Of a stretch of 64,000 nucleotides of DNA, positions 38,719 to 50,774 are shown piece by piece (position 1 is the first letter of the stretch; every line of letters starts with the position of its first letter). Under the pieces are notes generated by a model that saw only the letters and a program-made list of their open reading frames with translations, ran no database searches and was not told the origin of the DNA. Made by a program: the position numbers and the translations under genes. The stretch comes from Apricaphanius iberus (Eukaryota > Chordata > Actinopteri > Cyprinodontiformes > Aphaniidae), in NCBI GenBank assembly GCA_028564705.1, contig JAPXFQ010001411.1, forward strand, positions 323,501 through 387,500, written 5' to 3'.

Positions 38719-39417
38719 CCTGAATGTGTGCTGATTAAGGCCTGCTCTGAAGTTGTCCATCAGGTCCTTGTTGGTGATTGGATGGAACTCTTCCCTGATC
38801 TGTTTAACCAGTAAAACAGCAAATATATATATTTTTCAATTTTGCAATTTATGCAACTTAAACATAAGTACATATTCAATGCATGCATTTCACTGTATCC
38901 ATGACTCCTGTTAACCCTTCTTGCCAAGCCAGGATCAGACACTAATACATTTATAAAATGTTATTCATACCAATTACCAACTGCTTACCTCTGCCTCACT
39001 AAACAAAGTGGCCCAACATTCCATAATCTCTTTCTCCATCTCCACAATCTCCTTCCTCCTCAAGGAGAATGTCAGCTCCATCTTTTTTGTATGATCTTTG
39101 GAAGAGTCATCATTATGATCCTCTAAAATCTTTAAGTGTGTCGTTTTTATGCTTACGTGATATATGACCTGTAAAACTGTTCAGGAGATTTGTTTCAAAG
39201 CTGCAGTTAAAGAATGGGCAAGGTGATGATGCAAATGAACCAAACTTTTCTTTTTACAACAAATATCTCTGAAATGACGTAGCCAACAATTAAATGTTAA
39301 GTTCTCATTTCTTTGTTGTTGTTTGTTTTAAAAGTGCATAAACAGCCCGTGTGGATGCATGGCCAGGTATTACTTCTGTGATGAAGGCGGTAGTGTTTCA
39401 GGAGAACAGCTTCCGTG
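38719..39417. other. No gene recognised
   Basis: Sequence between the hAT-type element and the provirus. Words such as CATCAGGTCCTTGTTGGTGA look gene-like but no open exon with splice sites could be read. Confidence 0.4.
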
Positions 39418-39849
39418 TGTCGTGGTCAATTAACCACCCCCAGTTCAGGAGTACTTAGAGTGAAACATCTTCAGTGGAGAAAAGCCAGGCTGAGTTTCAC
39501 CTCTGCAGAGAGTGGAAAAGACCTGTCCCCAGCAGGCTGGGTCCCAAGGGTTCTGAAGCTCTGCTGCAGGCCGGCTCATTTTATTCATTCAACAAGGAGT
39601 GGCTCACAGCACATACACACCAATACATTTGCTGGGTATTTCCCCACACACACATTTCAGTTACATCTTGCGAGATAACAGGGAACCTGGTGGTGCCTGG
39701 TGGTGCCTGATTCTGCAGCTTCTGCTCTGAAAAACAACTCCATATATGGTAGAGCATGGTACAGCACATCTCATATCAGATATTACTTCTTCTTTGGCCT
39801 TGGTTACTTTTAGCAAGCATAAAACATTTAATCACATTAAAAATCCTTA
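39418..39849 (-). repeat. Provirus 3' LTR (432 bp)
   Basis: Plus strand runs TGTCGTGGTCAATTAACC to AAAATCCTTA. It has the same length as the LTR at 46157-46588 with few differences. The last CA has mutated to TA. Confidence 0.8.
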
Positions 39850-39866
39850 TTAATCCCCCTTTTGAA
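39850..39866 (-). promoter_or_regulatory. Provirus polypurine tract
   Basis: The minus strand has AAAAGGGGGATTAA next to the LTR. The second copy beside 46588 reads CAGGGGGAATAA. Confidence 0.6.
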
Positions 39867-39977
39867 CTCTCTTAAGAGTTCAAATTAAGTCAAAGCAGTG
39901 CATACCGATAGTAGCTAGAAAGTAAATAAACATATCACAAATCATAATCATGTTAGAAAAGCACACCTCAAAATTTT

Positions 39978-40200
39978 TTAAAGTACTTCAAACTCATCCT
40001 CTTCATTTTCTTCCACAGGTTCTTCTCCTAAGAGAGCAATCATCATGTGTGCAGAGTCCTGAGGAGCAGGGGAGATGGCCGTGGATATATATCTGTTAAG
40101 GAGGGCGTGTAGGCATGGGATACAACAGCATCCGCACGTGACCATAATGGCTGTAAACACTGCTAGGGAACTAAACTTTTATATTTACCAAACATTTTAA
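39978..40200 (-). pseudogene. Provirus env remnant: transmembrane subunit tail
   Basis: A short frame reads FTAIMVTCGCCCIPC and then a basic ALLNR segment and an acidic tail. A hydrophobic run with a cysteine cluster, then a basic cytoplasmic tail, is typical of the end of retroviral transmembrane envelope subunits. A frame break just upstream separates it from the preceding segment (MWDSWLKMFGKYKSLV). The surface subunit and fusion region are absent. The same fragment recurs at 46687-46893. It is non-functional. Confidence 0.6.
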
Positions 40201-40790
40201 GCCAGGAGTCCCACATTTCTTGGTCCACTCCTGAATGTTATACCCTTCGTGATATTTTATCTGTCCGTCCCTGCCTTCTTCCGGCCAGACCAATTGAGTG
40301 ATCCAAATTATCATGTGTGTTTTGTTTTTTCTGGCCCTGTAACATGTAATAATTATTCGATGCTACTGTAAGTAAGTTGATCCCTCTTTCAGCTATTTAG
40401 GCCAGTCCCACTGCCCTCAGGAGTCCCCATAAAAATACAGCCATGATTATACACCAAAAAACGATAAGCACGTGGAGCCAAGCGGTTGTCATTTTTTGCT
40501 TCAAAGTTGATTAGATATATAAGTGATTATTTAGTCTGCAGAGGTGAAAACAGTAAAATGATAATAGTTACAACAAAAGTTTTGCTCTTCTTAACCTGGC
40601 ACTTCCTTCCCCCCTCTCTGGCTCCTGGCAGCTGGGAAGTGTGGTTTCGCTCTTTGTCTTTGTAGCCGTTGGCTGGCCTTCCGGTCCTCCTTCTGGTCGT
40701 CTACTTCGGGTCCTGGTCCTCTTCACCTTTGTGGATTCAGGGGTAGACTGCCCTGAACCCTGTGATTTGGCCGGGGATTATTCTGCCCCA

Positions 40791-41455
40791 CTATTTGGCC
40801 TCCTCACCTAATTGGAGATCTTTCTTTGTCTCAGAGAGGGATCTCTGAGGTCCCTCCGTGGGGGCGCACTGGCTCCAGTGATACCAGGTGTCTCCTTTCC
40901 ACTTTAGGCGGACGGCGTGAGACGTCCTCTCTGTAACCTGATACGGGCCTGTCCACCTGGGTTCTGACCACTTTCTCTTAGTGACCTTTAGCAACACCCA
41001 CTCGACTTCTGGGGAGCTGGTGACCTCCGTTACGCCTCTTTGGTCCTGAACCTATTTGGAAAACTGAGATACCACACTTTGCAATATGTTAAAATACACT
41101 CTTTTGCACAGTTTCTCATTTCCATCTGCAGACAAAGGTAGTTTAGTACTGGGCCCAGGAAATGGTCTACCCGTTTGTAGTTCATGTGGAGTAAACCCTG
41201 TGTAGTTATTCACTGAACTCCTGATGGACATTAATGCCAATGGGAGTGCATCTACCCAATTCAATTTGGTCTGTGCACAGATTTTGCCAATTTGTCTTTT
41301 AGAGATTGATTCATTCTTTCCACTTTTCCTTGAGACTGTGGATGATAGACTGTCCCAAATTTGTGTTTTAGCCCCAGCATTTGCTCTACTTCTTGTAGAT
41401 CTTTGTTTTTGAAATGAGTTCCATTGTCTGATCTGATTTTTTCAGGAAAACCCAT
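40791..41455 (-). pseudogene. Provirus integrase, C-terminal two-thirds
   Basis: In order on the minus strand: [14 protein letters not shown] (second catalytic Asp) and [13 protein letters not shown] (catalytic Glu) at 41261-41455; [12 protein letters not shown] and [16 protein letters not shown] at 41052-41264; WTGPYQVTERTSHAVRLKW and WYHWSQCAPT at 40791-40997. The last is the C-terminal DNA-binding domain in the form seen in gamma/epsilon-type retroviruses. Frame changes separate the three parts. The zinc domain and first catalytic Asp are missing. Confidence 0.8.
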
Positions 41456-41583
41456 GTTGGGGAATGTAGTGGTTTATCAGGCATTTGACTACCGTTCTAC
41501 TGTCCTCTCCATATTGTCTAGCATTACACTAGCATACATTTATACTACTTTTTCTCCCCCTTTTTTCTGGAACAAAACACCAT

Positions 41584-41832
41584 TCATCCTTTCCTTTGTT
41601 CCAGAAACATCCAGATGAAACGGCAGACTGTAAGTCCTACATAGTCTGCCACAAAGTTTCTGCTGTATCCCGTTAGGCCCAGGAAAGACAACATTTCTTT
41701 CACTGTGTGTGGTAGTGGATGATGTAAAATAGAAGATCTATGTTCAGGGGAGAGGGAGACCCCTTTTGGAACACCATTCTCCCTAAAAATGACACCTGTT
41801 GTTGAATCCTGGGGACATAAACTTGTAAACAT
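41584..41832 (-). pseudogene. Provirus RT thumb/connection remnant
   Basis: Reads PHTVKEMLSFLGLTGYSRNF, the block that follows the palm in retroviral RT. RNase H and the integrase N-terminus, which should lie between this and 41455, are deleted: only ~130 bp separate the two pieces. The RT palm is not found upstream. Confidence 0.7.
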
Positions 41833-44800
41833 CTAAGAAATGTCAGTTTTTGATCCGGTCTTGTAATCATCAAAACAATTTAGAGGGCCTTTCGCCAATA
41901 AGCCCCAACTGCGCAGTCATGTTAGCCAATTTTGACCTTAGATTAAGATGCAGACGTACAAGTGATTACCAAAAAAAATCCGCAACCCTGACCGAAGTCA
42001 TCACGCATGTAATCAATCATCACCTATCCATTTAACCCAGACAGACCTTAAAAAAGTTCCCATCACAGTACTGACAGTAGGTAAAGATTATCCCCAAACC
42101 TGGCCTCATAAAATTTAATTCGAACTGCAATTTATTAAAAACCTACTTATTATTTTGCATAATCCCGTTGAATCCCAAATATGTTTAAATCCTGCAACCA
42201 TACATTATCAATTTGCAAAAAATTAAGTCCTAAATTGTGTATTGCCCTGAACCAATCTGCTACACAGACTTGGTTTGCCTGTCATAGTCATCCCCTATTT
42301 AAATTACATTTATTTTTGATTAAAAGATTTTGCTTTATATCCGGTGGTTCATTAAGTTAAAAGGAGTCATAATCTGAAAAAGAATTAGCCTAGAATGTTG
42401 GTAACTGTATTCAATTTTGCTATATCATATTCCCCTATTAATACTTTGGTCTCATAATATAATGTTAGTTTTTCTCTTTTCTGAGTCCTGAGTACCCCTG
42501 CAGAATGTGTCGTCCAATTAGAGATTAGTTTCTGCCAGTTACCTCAGCCTTATTTAGTATCCATGTTGATAGGAGGAGTATATACCAACATTACCAAGTA
42601 TGTCATTTTAATAACATAACAATACAAATGCACCATCTAAAATGCAAAAACGAAACTATTATCTAACATTGAAATATAAGGTAAAAGTTACTTCCCGATT
42701 CCGTGTTCTTTTATTGGACATCCACTCCTTTTCAATCTAATCCAACTGTATTGTGCTGAGAAATTATTTCACCCATCTAATTAAAATAATCCCTGGGGAA
42801 AGAGCAAATCCATCTTATTTTGGTGCAACACCGTTGTTATTCCTGAAAACTAAACAAAAACACCTCCCTCATTGATGGATTTAAAAGCAAGAGCAGGCTC
42901 AAGAGTTTACTTTTTGTCTACAGTTCAACTGATTACTATCCATTTGCTTGTTTCATTACAATTTATCCTATCTTAAATTTAGTACATCCCTGTGGATGAA
43001 ACGTAAAAATAAGGAATGTATCCTTTGTATTCCTTAGGTGTTGAATTTGCTATGTAAATTAAAAAAAAAATTCTCAACTCACCAGCCAGCAACCCCATAC
43101 TATAGGCCCAGTTCTACCTTCCACCCAACTTTCAAATTGTTCCTGGTAAATGGTGGTATTTTACCTGGAGATAATTCAGGGGAAGGCACGGGGTTTCAGA
43201 GTTCAAGCAACCAGGGCCACCTTCGATCAGAAAAACAGAAACTCTTGTGGTTAGTTCAGCAACAGTGACATTGAATCAGCAGCCTTTGATCGTCACTTCT
43301 TCAGCAGAAATTGTCCATATTACACCAGCCAAGTGGATTCACACATATTGTCCTTGAAAGTTCAGTTCGGCATTAGGAAATGTGCTCTTATTTGAGGGTG
43401 CCCCCTGCTTCACCCCTGAAAATATTCAGTCACTGGTGCCCCCCTGTTTTGGGAGCAGAGCACAAGATAGAAGAACTTGTGCGCTGGTTGTATAGATTTT
43501 TCTTTCTTTGGCAGTTATGGCGGGAACCTGGCACTATCCATCATCAGCCCAGCACCCCCTCCCATCACATCTCCTCAGGAACATAAATTACATCTCTAGA
43601 ATGTTATCTGAGGGGTTCTCTGTTGGCAGGATGGGAAAGCGAAAAGGAGAGAAAAAAATATACAGGAAGGAAAAGACAGACAGAGAGTCGATCCTCTCAG
43701 CCTATTCAAATCAACTTTTATTTAAACTTTTTATTTTCATATTCATTAATCTCCTTCCTCAAAAGCTGAATTCAAATATCTTTTCCACTCAGACTGCCTA
43801 TGTGGGCTCTATTTTACTTTTATTTTAATCAGTTATATTAGCAATAATTTCTTCAGTATTAGTTATGGTGCAAATATACTAATTTATAGGTTTGCTCTCT
43901 CCAACAGGAATGTTCATTAATCCTTATATGTGTAATTAAACTGTTGTTCTAATTCTTCCCCTGCTTATTTTAATTAATGTTTCCTGCCTTTTTTAATCCA
44001 ATTTATATTTTATACTTTATCAATGCAATGCCTTTCTCTATTTTGTCAATTTGATAAATGTCTCATCTCATGTGTAAATTAAATATTTATAAAGATTGAC
44101 CATCGCAATCTTTTATCAATACACTTAGTTTTTTAGTGATTTAAGCATTTTATATTTATTCCAATTAAAAATCTGCTTGCTTTTCAATCTGTCCTTTATC
44201 AATACAGCTTGTATTTTTATTCTTATTTAGCCAATTTAATCCTGTTTCAGAAACCAACTATAGACATATTCCTAAACTATTCAAATTTTTGCACCGTCCT
44301 CCATTTTGCAACTTGGTTGAACTTGTCGCTTGCTTCAGCTACATGTAGTTCTCTCGAGCTTCAGAATTCTTCTACCCTATTTTTAATAGGATCGCAGATC
44401 TGATCATTAGTGAGAATTTTCGGTTTCTTTTGAGCTGGTTCAGACACATTCTGAACAGCGTCCTTTAAAGGTATTTCATAATCCATTGAAAAATCCTTCT
44501 TTTACTTAAAACAATAAAAATAGCAATACATCTAGACCGTTCAACATGAAAAAATGCAAATTCTTGAATTTACTTTAAAAACTCCTGCTTTTGAATTCAG
44601 AATTAAACTAAAACTTACCAAATTAGACTCGCTTAGGAGTAACTGCTTTTACTTGTTTGTTTTTAATTGTCACACGAATTATTGTCTTAATCACTGTAAA
44701 TGCTCATTTGTATTCTAATCATAAGTAAAGCACCCTGAATTGCACTGTGTTGAAAGTGTGCTATACAAGCAAAACTGCCCTGGCGCGCCTTCTTTTTAAT

Positions 44801-46046
44801 TAAGACTAATTTAAATGTTATCAAGTATTTATCTTAATAGTATTTCTTAATTCCCCCTTTACCAAGCTTGTATTTGTTTCTATAAAATATTAGATCCGAA
44901 TTAAACAAGCGTAATTATTTAATCTCTTATAAGTTACTCCTGGTCGTTTTCAAGAAGTCCAACCTTAAAATTGCTCCTCCGAGCTGTTTTCTCTTTTCTA
45001 TCTATTTTGTTCGTTCACCATTGATCTTAAGAGTGAATGCCCCAAGCCGAAGCTTAGTAAAGTTAAAAGGCTTTATAAACTGATGTTTAGCTTCTTATCA
45101 AGTTATTTTTATTCAGAGATTTATCAAAAAACCAAGAGTCTTGAACAGAATCCCCTCGCTGCGAGCTATCCCAGCAATTCACCGTAGCCTACGGTCTGGT
45201 GCTAACGTTAGCCCCTTTCGGCTAACGTCGCTTAAAACAGTTAAACTCTACCACGAAACTACTCCACAAAATAGCAACATACCCTTCGGTAAATAGAGAA
45301 CTCCACACCTCAATTTCAATTCCCATCAGCGTAATTCACACCACCTTTTCCAGATTTCAATGTGGCACAAACTTAGACGTATCCGTCACAAATTCAGCAC
45401 GGACTGAAACGCGTACCCAACATCAGTTCCGCTATCTATATATTCTAGAGTGTTTAATTTCTCTTATCCATTCATATATTCTTATATAATAGTTTATACT
45501 CGAGTTTTTACTAACGATAGTCCTGTTTTAACACGAACCCAAAAGTTCAGCTCACCTCTCAACTTCCTGCTTTCACACAAAGTTGAAATCTCACACACAC
45601 ATACCCAGCGCCGAGATCTCTCTCACACACACTCTCTCCGCTCTTTTTCTCTCTTCTGTGTGATTCTATTTTCTTAAAACAACCTTTTACTCACGTTTTT
45701 GGGACTTGAACCCTCAACACTATATTAAAATTCTACTCGTATCAACCACTTCTAGATAATTTATAAACCTCAGTTACTTGAAGTCTAACCCGGTTATGTT
45801 TCTAACATTTATCAGACCCCTGGCCTGCCACAACCCGTTTGCCTTTTTATCAATGTAGTATTCCTCCCAGAGGATTTAAGTGTGTAACCCTGTTACCACA
45901 CAACTCTATGTTCAGTAACCCTGTTACTTTATATTATACCTCGTGTTTCTCCACTCAAGTAATCTATCACCTTCAGGTACTAGGAGTCTGACACAATAAA
46001 CTTTTTTTTGAACAAAGCCAATGAGCAGAAAAAAAAGGTCTGCTTA
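41833..46046. other. Provirus interior, unassigned
   Basis: By position this should hold gag, protease and RT of the minus-strand provirus, but I could read no gag, protease or RT motif. It is AT-rich with a GC-rich patch at 43.04-43.6 kb. Either it is heavily decayed or replaced by unrelated DNA. 44690-44775 resembles the end of a common GTGCTATA-type fish repeat. Confidence 0.4.
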
Positions 46047-46052
46047 CCTTAT
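46042..46052 (-). promoter_or_regulatory. Provirus leader splice-donor candidate
   Basis: The minus strand has ATAAG/GTAAGC about 90 nt downstream of the primer site, where a retroviral major splice donor is expected. Confidence 0.4.
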
Positions 46053-46136
46053 GAAAGTGCCGGCATGATTTGTGTCAGTCTCCGTTCGCTTTGGTCCGGT
46101 CCAAATGGTCTCCAAGACTCCTTTTCTGTGACGAAA

Positions 46137-46154
46137 ATCCGGGTCACGGCACCA
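46137..46154 (-). promoter_or_regulatory. Provirus primer-binding site, tRNA-His type
   Basis: The minus strand has TGGTGCCGTGACCCGGAT, matching the complement of the tRNA-His 3' end at 17 of 18 positions, two bases inside the LTR. It fixes the 46157-46588 LTR as the 5' LTR of the minus-strand provirus. Confidence 0.85.
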
Positions 46155-46156
46155 AT

Positions 46157-46588
46157 TGTCGTGGTCAATTAACCACCCCCAGTTCAGGAGTACTTAGAGT
46201 AAAACATCTTCAGTGGAGAAAAGCCAGGCTGAGTTTCACCTCTGCAGAGAGTGGAGAAGACCTGTCCCCAGCAGGCTGGGTCCCAAGCGTTCTGAAGCTC
46301 TGTTGCAGGCCGGCTCGTTTTATTCATTCAACAAGGAGTGGCTCACAGCACATACACACCAATACATTTGCTGGGTATTTCCCCACACACACATTTCAGT
46401 TACATCTTGCGAGATAACAGGGAACCTGGTGGTGCCTGGTGGTGCCTGATTCTGCAGCTTCTGCTCTGAAAAACAACTCCATATATGGTAGAGCATGGTA
46501 CAGCACATCTCATATCAGATATTACTTCTTCTTTGGCCTTGGTTACTTTTAGCAAGCATAAAACATTTAATCACATTAAAAATCCTCA
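46157..46588 (-). repeat. Provirus 5' LTR (432 bp), shared between two units
   Basis: Plus strand runs TGTCGTGGTCAATTAACC to AAAAATCCTCA. On its inner side is the primer site; on its outer side a polypurine tract and env-end sequence, so it also serves as 3' LTR of a second, collapsed unit. Confidence 0.85.
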
Positions 46589-47414
46589 TTATTCCCCCTG
46601 TTGAACTCTCTTAAGAGTTCAACATAAGTCAAAGCAGTGCATACCGATAGTAGCTATAAAGTAAATAAACATATCACAAATCATAATCATGTTAGAAAAG
46701 CACACCTCAAAAAAAGTACTTCAAACTCATCCTCTTCATTTTCTTCCACAGGTTCTTCTCCTAAGAGAGCAATCATCATGTGTGCAGAGTCCTGAGGAGC
46801 AGGGGAGATGGCCGTGGTGATTAATCTGTTAAGGAGGGCGCGTAGGCATGGGATGCAACAGCATCCGCACGTGACCATAATGGCTGTAAACACTGCTAGG
46901 GAACTAAACTTTTATATTTACCAAACATTTTAAGCCAGGAGTCCCACATTTCTTGGTCCACTCCTGAATGTTATACCCTTCGTGATATTTTATCTGTCCG
47001 TCCCTGCCTTCTTCCGGCCAGACCAATCGAGTGATCCAAATTATCATGTGTTTTTTTTTTTTCTGGCCCTGTAACAGGTAATAATTATTCTATGCTACTG
47101 CAAGTAAGTTGATCCCTCTTTCAGCTGTTTAGGCCAGTCCCACTGCCCTCAGGAGTCCCCATAAAAATACAGCCATGATTATACACCAAAAAACGATAAG
47201 CACGTGGAGCCAAGCGGTTGTCATTTTTTGCTTCAAAGTTGATTAGATATATAAGTGATTATTTAGTCTGCAGAGGTGAAAACAGTAAAATGATAAATGA
47301 TAAATAGTTACAACAAAAGTTTTGCTCTTCTTAACCTGGCACTTCCTTTCCCCCTCTCTGGCTCCTGGCAGCTAGGAAGTGTGGTTTCGCTCTTTGTCTT
47401 TGTAGCCATTGGCT
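46589..47414 (-). pseudogene. Second copy of provirus env-end region
   Basis: Matches 39850-40680 closely, including the transmembrane-tail frame (46687-46893) and the GGCTCCTGGCAGCT stretch. It ends at GGCCTT, where it jumps to the LTR tip. GGCCTT occurs at both deletion edges, so microhomology joining is likely. Confidence 0.75.
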
Positions 47415-47468
47415 GGCCTTGGTTACTTTTAGCAAGCATAAAACATTTAATCACATTAAAAATCCTCA
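47415..47468 (-). repeat. Third LTR, 54-bp tip
   Basis: Identical or nearly so to 46535-46588 and ends AAATCCTCA. It marks the outer edge of the collapsed tandem unit. Confidence 0.8.
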
Positions 47469-48489
47469 TTACGTGGCATGGGTGAATTTACAGAATTTAC
47501 ACTGCATTGAGTAATTTTATTCTAAAAGACAAAAGGGATAATTCGGTAGAAATTAGCAAATCAGGTTATACAAATACAAAAATTTTCCATATCAGGTTGT
47601 TAAACACAGAAAAAAATTGTTGTTAAGGAGATTTTTTCAAATCTAATACGGTAAAGTGATCTACTAATATTTAACATTAAAACTTTTTTTAAGTTGGCCC
47701 CAAGAGCTGATTGCGGCAAGTAAAACCATTAGTTTTTAAAAAGAAGTAGGATATAGTAAATTTTCAAGCATTGAGATCCAGCAGGCAAGGTTAAAGAGTA
47801 GCCTATACATTCAGTTGCAGACACCTGATGAAATTATTTGACACAACATGAAAAAAAGAAAAGAGAAACTCACCTCTAGGCAGTCTGGTCTAGAGTTAAT
47901 TAAAATCCTTTCTGGGACGCTTCTTGCAAGTGTTTAGACCCACAGCTCTGCGTCTGCCGGTGTTTGGGCTGGCTCCTCTACGTTGTCTTCCTCCGCCGTC
48001 CCGCTGCTCCGTAAATCTGCTCCACTGTCTATCGATGTAAAGTGTACCAAAACATAATTTTGGAGTTGTTAAGTTAACTGATATTCGACACTAATTGCTA
48101 GCTTCTGTTGCTAAACTAGTCATTAGCAATGTGAGTTAGCAATTATTCTCTCAATTAGCTTATTTAAATACATTTAACTAGTTAACAAGGTCCCAATTTT
48201 TTAAGGACAGGCTAGTTGCAGAATATAGCCTAGCATATCTCAACCGTCGACAGCATAACCTTAAAAAAACCACATGAAAAAGTTGTTCATGTGTGCTGGT
48301 AGACTACGTTTATATAGCAAATCACACATTCATAATTATTTTCAACATCATTTGAACCCAGCAAAAAAGGGAAAATTTACCTACGCAGCCTGCTTAACCT
48401 CTGACCAGCACACGCAGAATGCGACTCCAACTCCAAAAGTTGGCTTTCCCGCATTTCACAACAAAAGCATGGACATTAGCAGAACTTGG
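47469..48489. other. No gene recognised
   Basis: Contains a GC-rich CTGCCGGTGTTTGGGCTGGC block at about 47940-48040 with CTCACCT at one side, which could be an exon edge, but no frame with known motifs. Confidence 0.4.
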
Positions 48490-48690
48490 GCACGTTAATA
48501 TGAAGTCCAACTTGAGTATGTAAGTCCTTACAACTCACCTAATATTGTTGAACAACACAACTAATTCTGTTAGTCAGGCTGACTTAATATATTGCACTTA
48601 ATTAGTGAAACTTAGATTTTCAAGTTTAAACAACTTAAAATACCTTTTAATCCCAAAAACGTTAAGTAGCTTTTATTACAGTGTGGTGAC
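48490..48690. repeat. AT-rich repeat family, copy 2 (reverse of 7113-7630)
   Basis: Reversed, it starts CACTGTAATAAAAGCTACTT and carries AAGTT/AACTCA words like 7113-7630. It sits just inside the Tc1 right fragment, mirroring the left side. Confidence 0.5.
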
Positions 48691-48772
48691 TGCTGCCAGC
48701 CACGCCCTAGGGAGAAGGTTGTAGAACACGCACATTGTCATGTTCACCGGTCAAGCTTCTTTTTTAGTGTAA

Positions 48773-49037
48773 CAGCTACAGTGTGTGCAAACCTGGTGAA
48801 GACCTACAGGAAATGTTTGACCTTTGTCATTGCCAACCAAGGTTACAAAGTATTGAGGTCATATTTTGTCAGAGTATATAGTTGTTAAATAGAAAAAATC
48901 ATACAATATAATTTCCTGGATGTTTAATATTCTGTCTCTCACTGTAATTGTAACTATGAAAATTACAGACCTTTCACACCTTTTGAAGTGGGATAATGCA
49001 GAATTGGTGGGTGTCAAATGTTTGCAATGCACCACTG
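48773..49037 (+). mobile_element. Tc1-like transposon, right-end fragment
   Basis: Starts in the transposase C-terminus (homologous to 16672 onward: GTGTGTGCAAACCTGGTGAAG), runs through the right inverted repeat and ends CACCACTG next to TA (49038-49039). Same orientation and similar divergence as the left fragment at 6487-6750. Confidence 0.8.
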
Positions 49038-49320
49038 TAGGTTATACAAAGGCAAATAAAAATGGGGATATCAGTTTACACTGTTTTATCTGCAAAATAT
49101 ATATATGTAGTCAAAAAGACGCAACATCACTGTCAAAACACTCCATCAACATTGATTTAATGTCTTTACCATCATCATTTGCATAGTCAGGCAATGCAGT
49201 AACTTGAGGCTGGCAGTGATTCTAACTGTGATCCAACTCAAAGGTATCACCAGGCTCCTCTGAAATATTGTCCTATATCAAATCTGGAACAATGGAATCC
49301 CACCAGTATCTGGATCATGT

Positions 49321-49580
49321 GTGGGCGAGCCCCGCTCAATAATAACAGAATCTAATAAAACAAAAATAATTTACAGAATTAGAATCATGGATGCCTGGGC
49401 TGATATATCCGTCTCAACTGTGACCCGAGCTTTCAGGAAAGCAGGACTTGTCCGTGAACTGCCAGACAACAGCAGCGACTCTGACTCGGATAATGTCAAC
49501 TTTGACAACATGTAACCGGGCACGTTGGATGCTGTACTTGCCCAACTGTTCAACTTCAAGGGATTCGTGAATGAGGAATG
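49321..49580 (+). pseudogene. pogo/Tigger-like transposase C-terminal remnant
   Basis: MDAWADISVSTVTRAFRKAG followed by an acidic Ser/Asp-rich tail resembles the C-terminus of pogo-type DDE transposases (AW..I...TI..F.KAGI, then acidic). The catalytic core is not present. Downstream 49.6-49.9 kb looks like its 3' UTR. Confidence 0.5.
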
Positions 49581-50375
49581 AACTGGAAAAAGTCAGCTTT
49601 ACGTGTTTATTTCATGTGTTTGAGCAACGTTGAGTTATTGAGTTTTTGTTATATTGTTATTGCTTTGCACTATTCGAGAGTTACTGTGATTGCACTAATG
49701 CTTGATTTACCGTAATGGTATCATAATGTTTCTTTAACATGTTTTCTAGGGAAAAGGGAAAATGCGCATGTGTGGTTACCAAAGCAACTCGGACTCTCGT
49801 GCTGTGTTCTGTGTTGTGAACCGGAAGGTAAATAAAAAGGCACCGGCAGGTTCCCGAGTGCGGAAAACTTAGTGAATGACTCCGTTTCTTATTAAGAATT
49901 AAGAAGTTAAGGTTACAACAGTCACTAACTTTACCTTATATTCTATGCGCCTTATAATGGCTACCTATTAAAATATACACAAAAGATAGTTTGGAGTGGG
50001 AATGAGAGTAATTCCGCAATATATGTGAAAACCCTGTCCTTACCTGTATAAACCCTTGATCATCATTGTCCTCGCTGCTGACCTCTGGTCTGATGTCTCC
50101 TCCGTGACTGTGATCTTTACTATTGTTGCAATTAAAAATAAATGAAATAGAATTTAGAATAGAATTTTTATATAGAATGAGTAGTAGTGATATTACAGTG
50201 GAAATTAACCTCAAAGTCCCTCTTATACCATAGATATTATATCTTAGCCACTTATACACAGCAAATTCCTTGTAGCTTGGTAAGATTTATTGGCTTAAAT
50301 CTAGCCAATTTATAATCATTTTCTTTTGAGCATTACAAGTTAACTTCCAGTTTCATGTTTTAGATGATGAGACTT

Positions 50376-50741
50376 CCATCCATCCATCTTCTTAACCGCT
50401 TATCCAATTCAGGGTCACGGGGCAGCTGGAGCCTATCCCAGCAATTATCAGGCGTTAGGCAGGGTACACTCTGAACAGGACGCCAGTCTGTTGCAGGGCC
50501 AACACAGAGAGACAGACAACCATTCACACTCACATTCATTCCTAGGGACAATTTAGAGTGATCAATTCACCTATCATGCATGTTTTTGGACTGTGGGAGG
50601 AAGCCGGAGTACCCGGAGAGAACCCACGCATACACGGGGAGAACATGCAAACTCCATGCAGAAAGACCCTGGGCCAGGATACGAACCCACGACCTTCTTG
50701 CTGCAAGGCAACAGCGCTAACCACTGCGCCACCGTGCAGCC
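50376..50741 (-). repeat. tRNA-headed fish SINE-like repeat with 12-bp target duplication
   Basis: Flanked by perfect direct repeats ATGATGAGACTT at 50364-50375 and 50742-50753. Reversed, it has the head and B box (GGGTTCG-like) and a (GGAT)n tail. Same family as 36816-37165. The duplication length supports target-primed retrotransposition. Confidence 0.85.
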
Positions 50742-50774
50742 ATGATGAGACTTATTTCAAGTAAATATTACTGG

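Larger units (their letters stand above)
39418..47468 (-). mobile_element. Retrovirus-like provirus (gamma/epsilon-like), tandem LTR structure, defective
   Basis: Plus-strand order: LTR (39418-39849), env-end region, integrase C-half, RT C-part, a long unassigned stretch, primer site, LTR (46157-46588), a second copy of the env-end region, and the 54-bp tip of a third LTR (47415-47468). The middle LTR is shared, as expected of a tandem provirus. Most of gag, pol and env is missing. Confidence 0.75.

Noticed and set aside
45202..45213. GCTAACGTTAGC perfect palindrome
   Set aside because: GCTAAC/GTTAGC words are very common in teleost DNA; no other feature nearby.
50046..50121. Possible minus-strand exon (acidic, ends CAG/GTAAGG)
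   Set aside because: Good donor but weak acceptor and no recognisable protein; too short to support.
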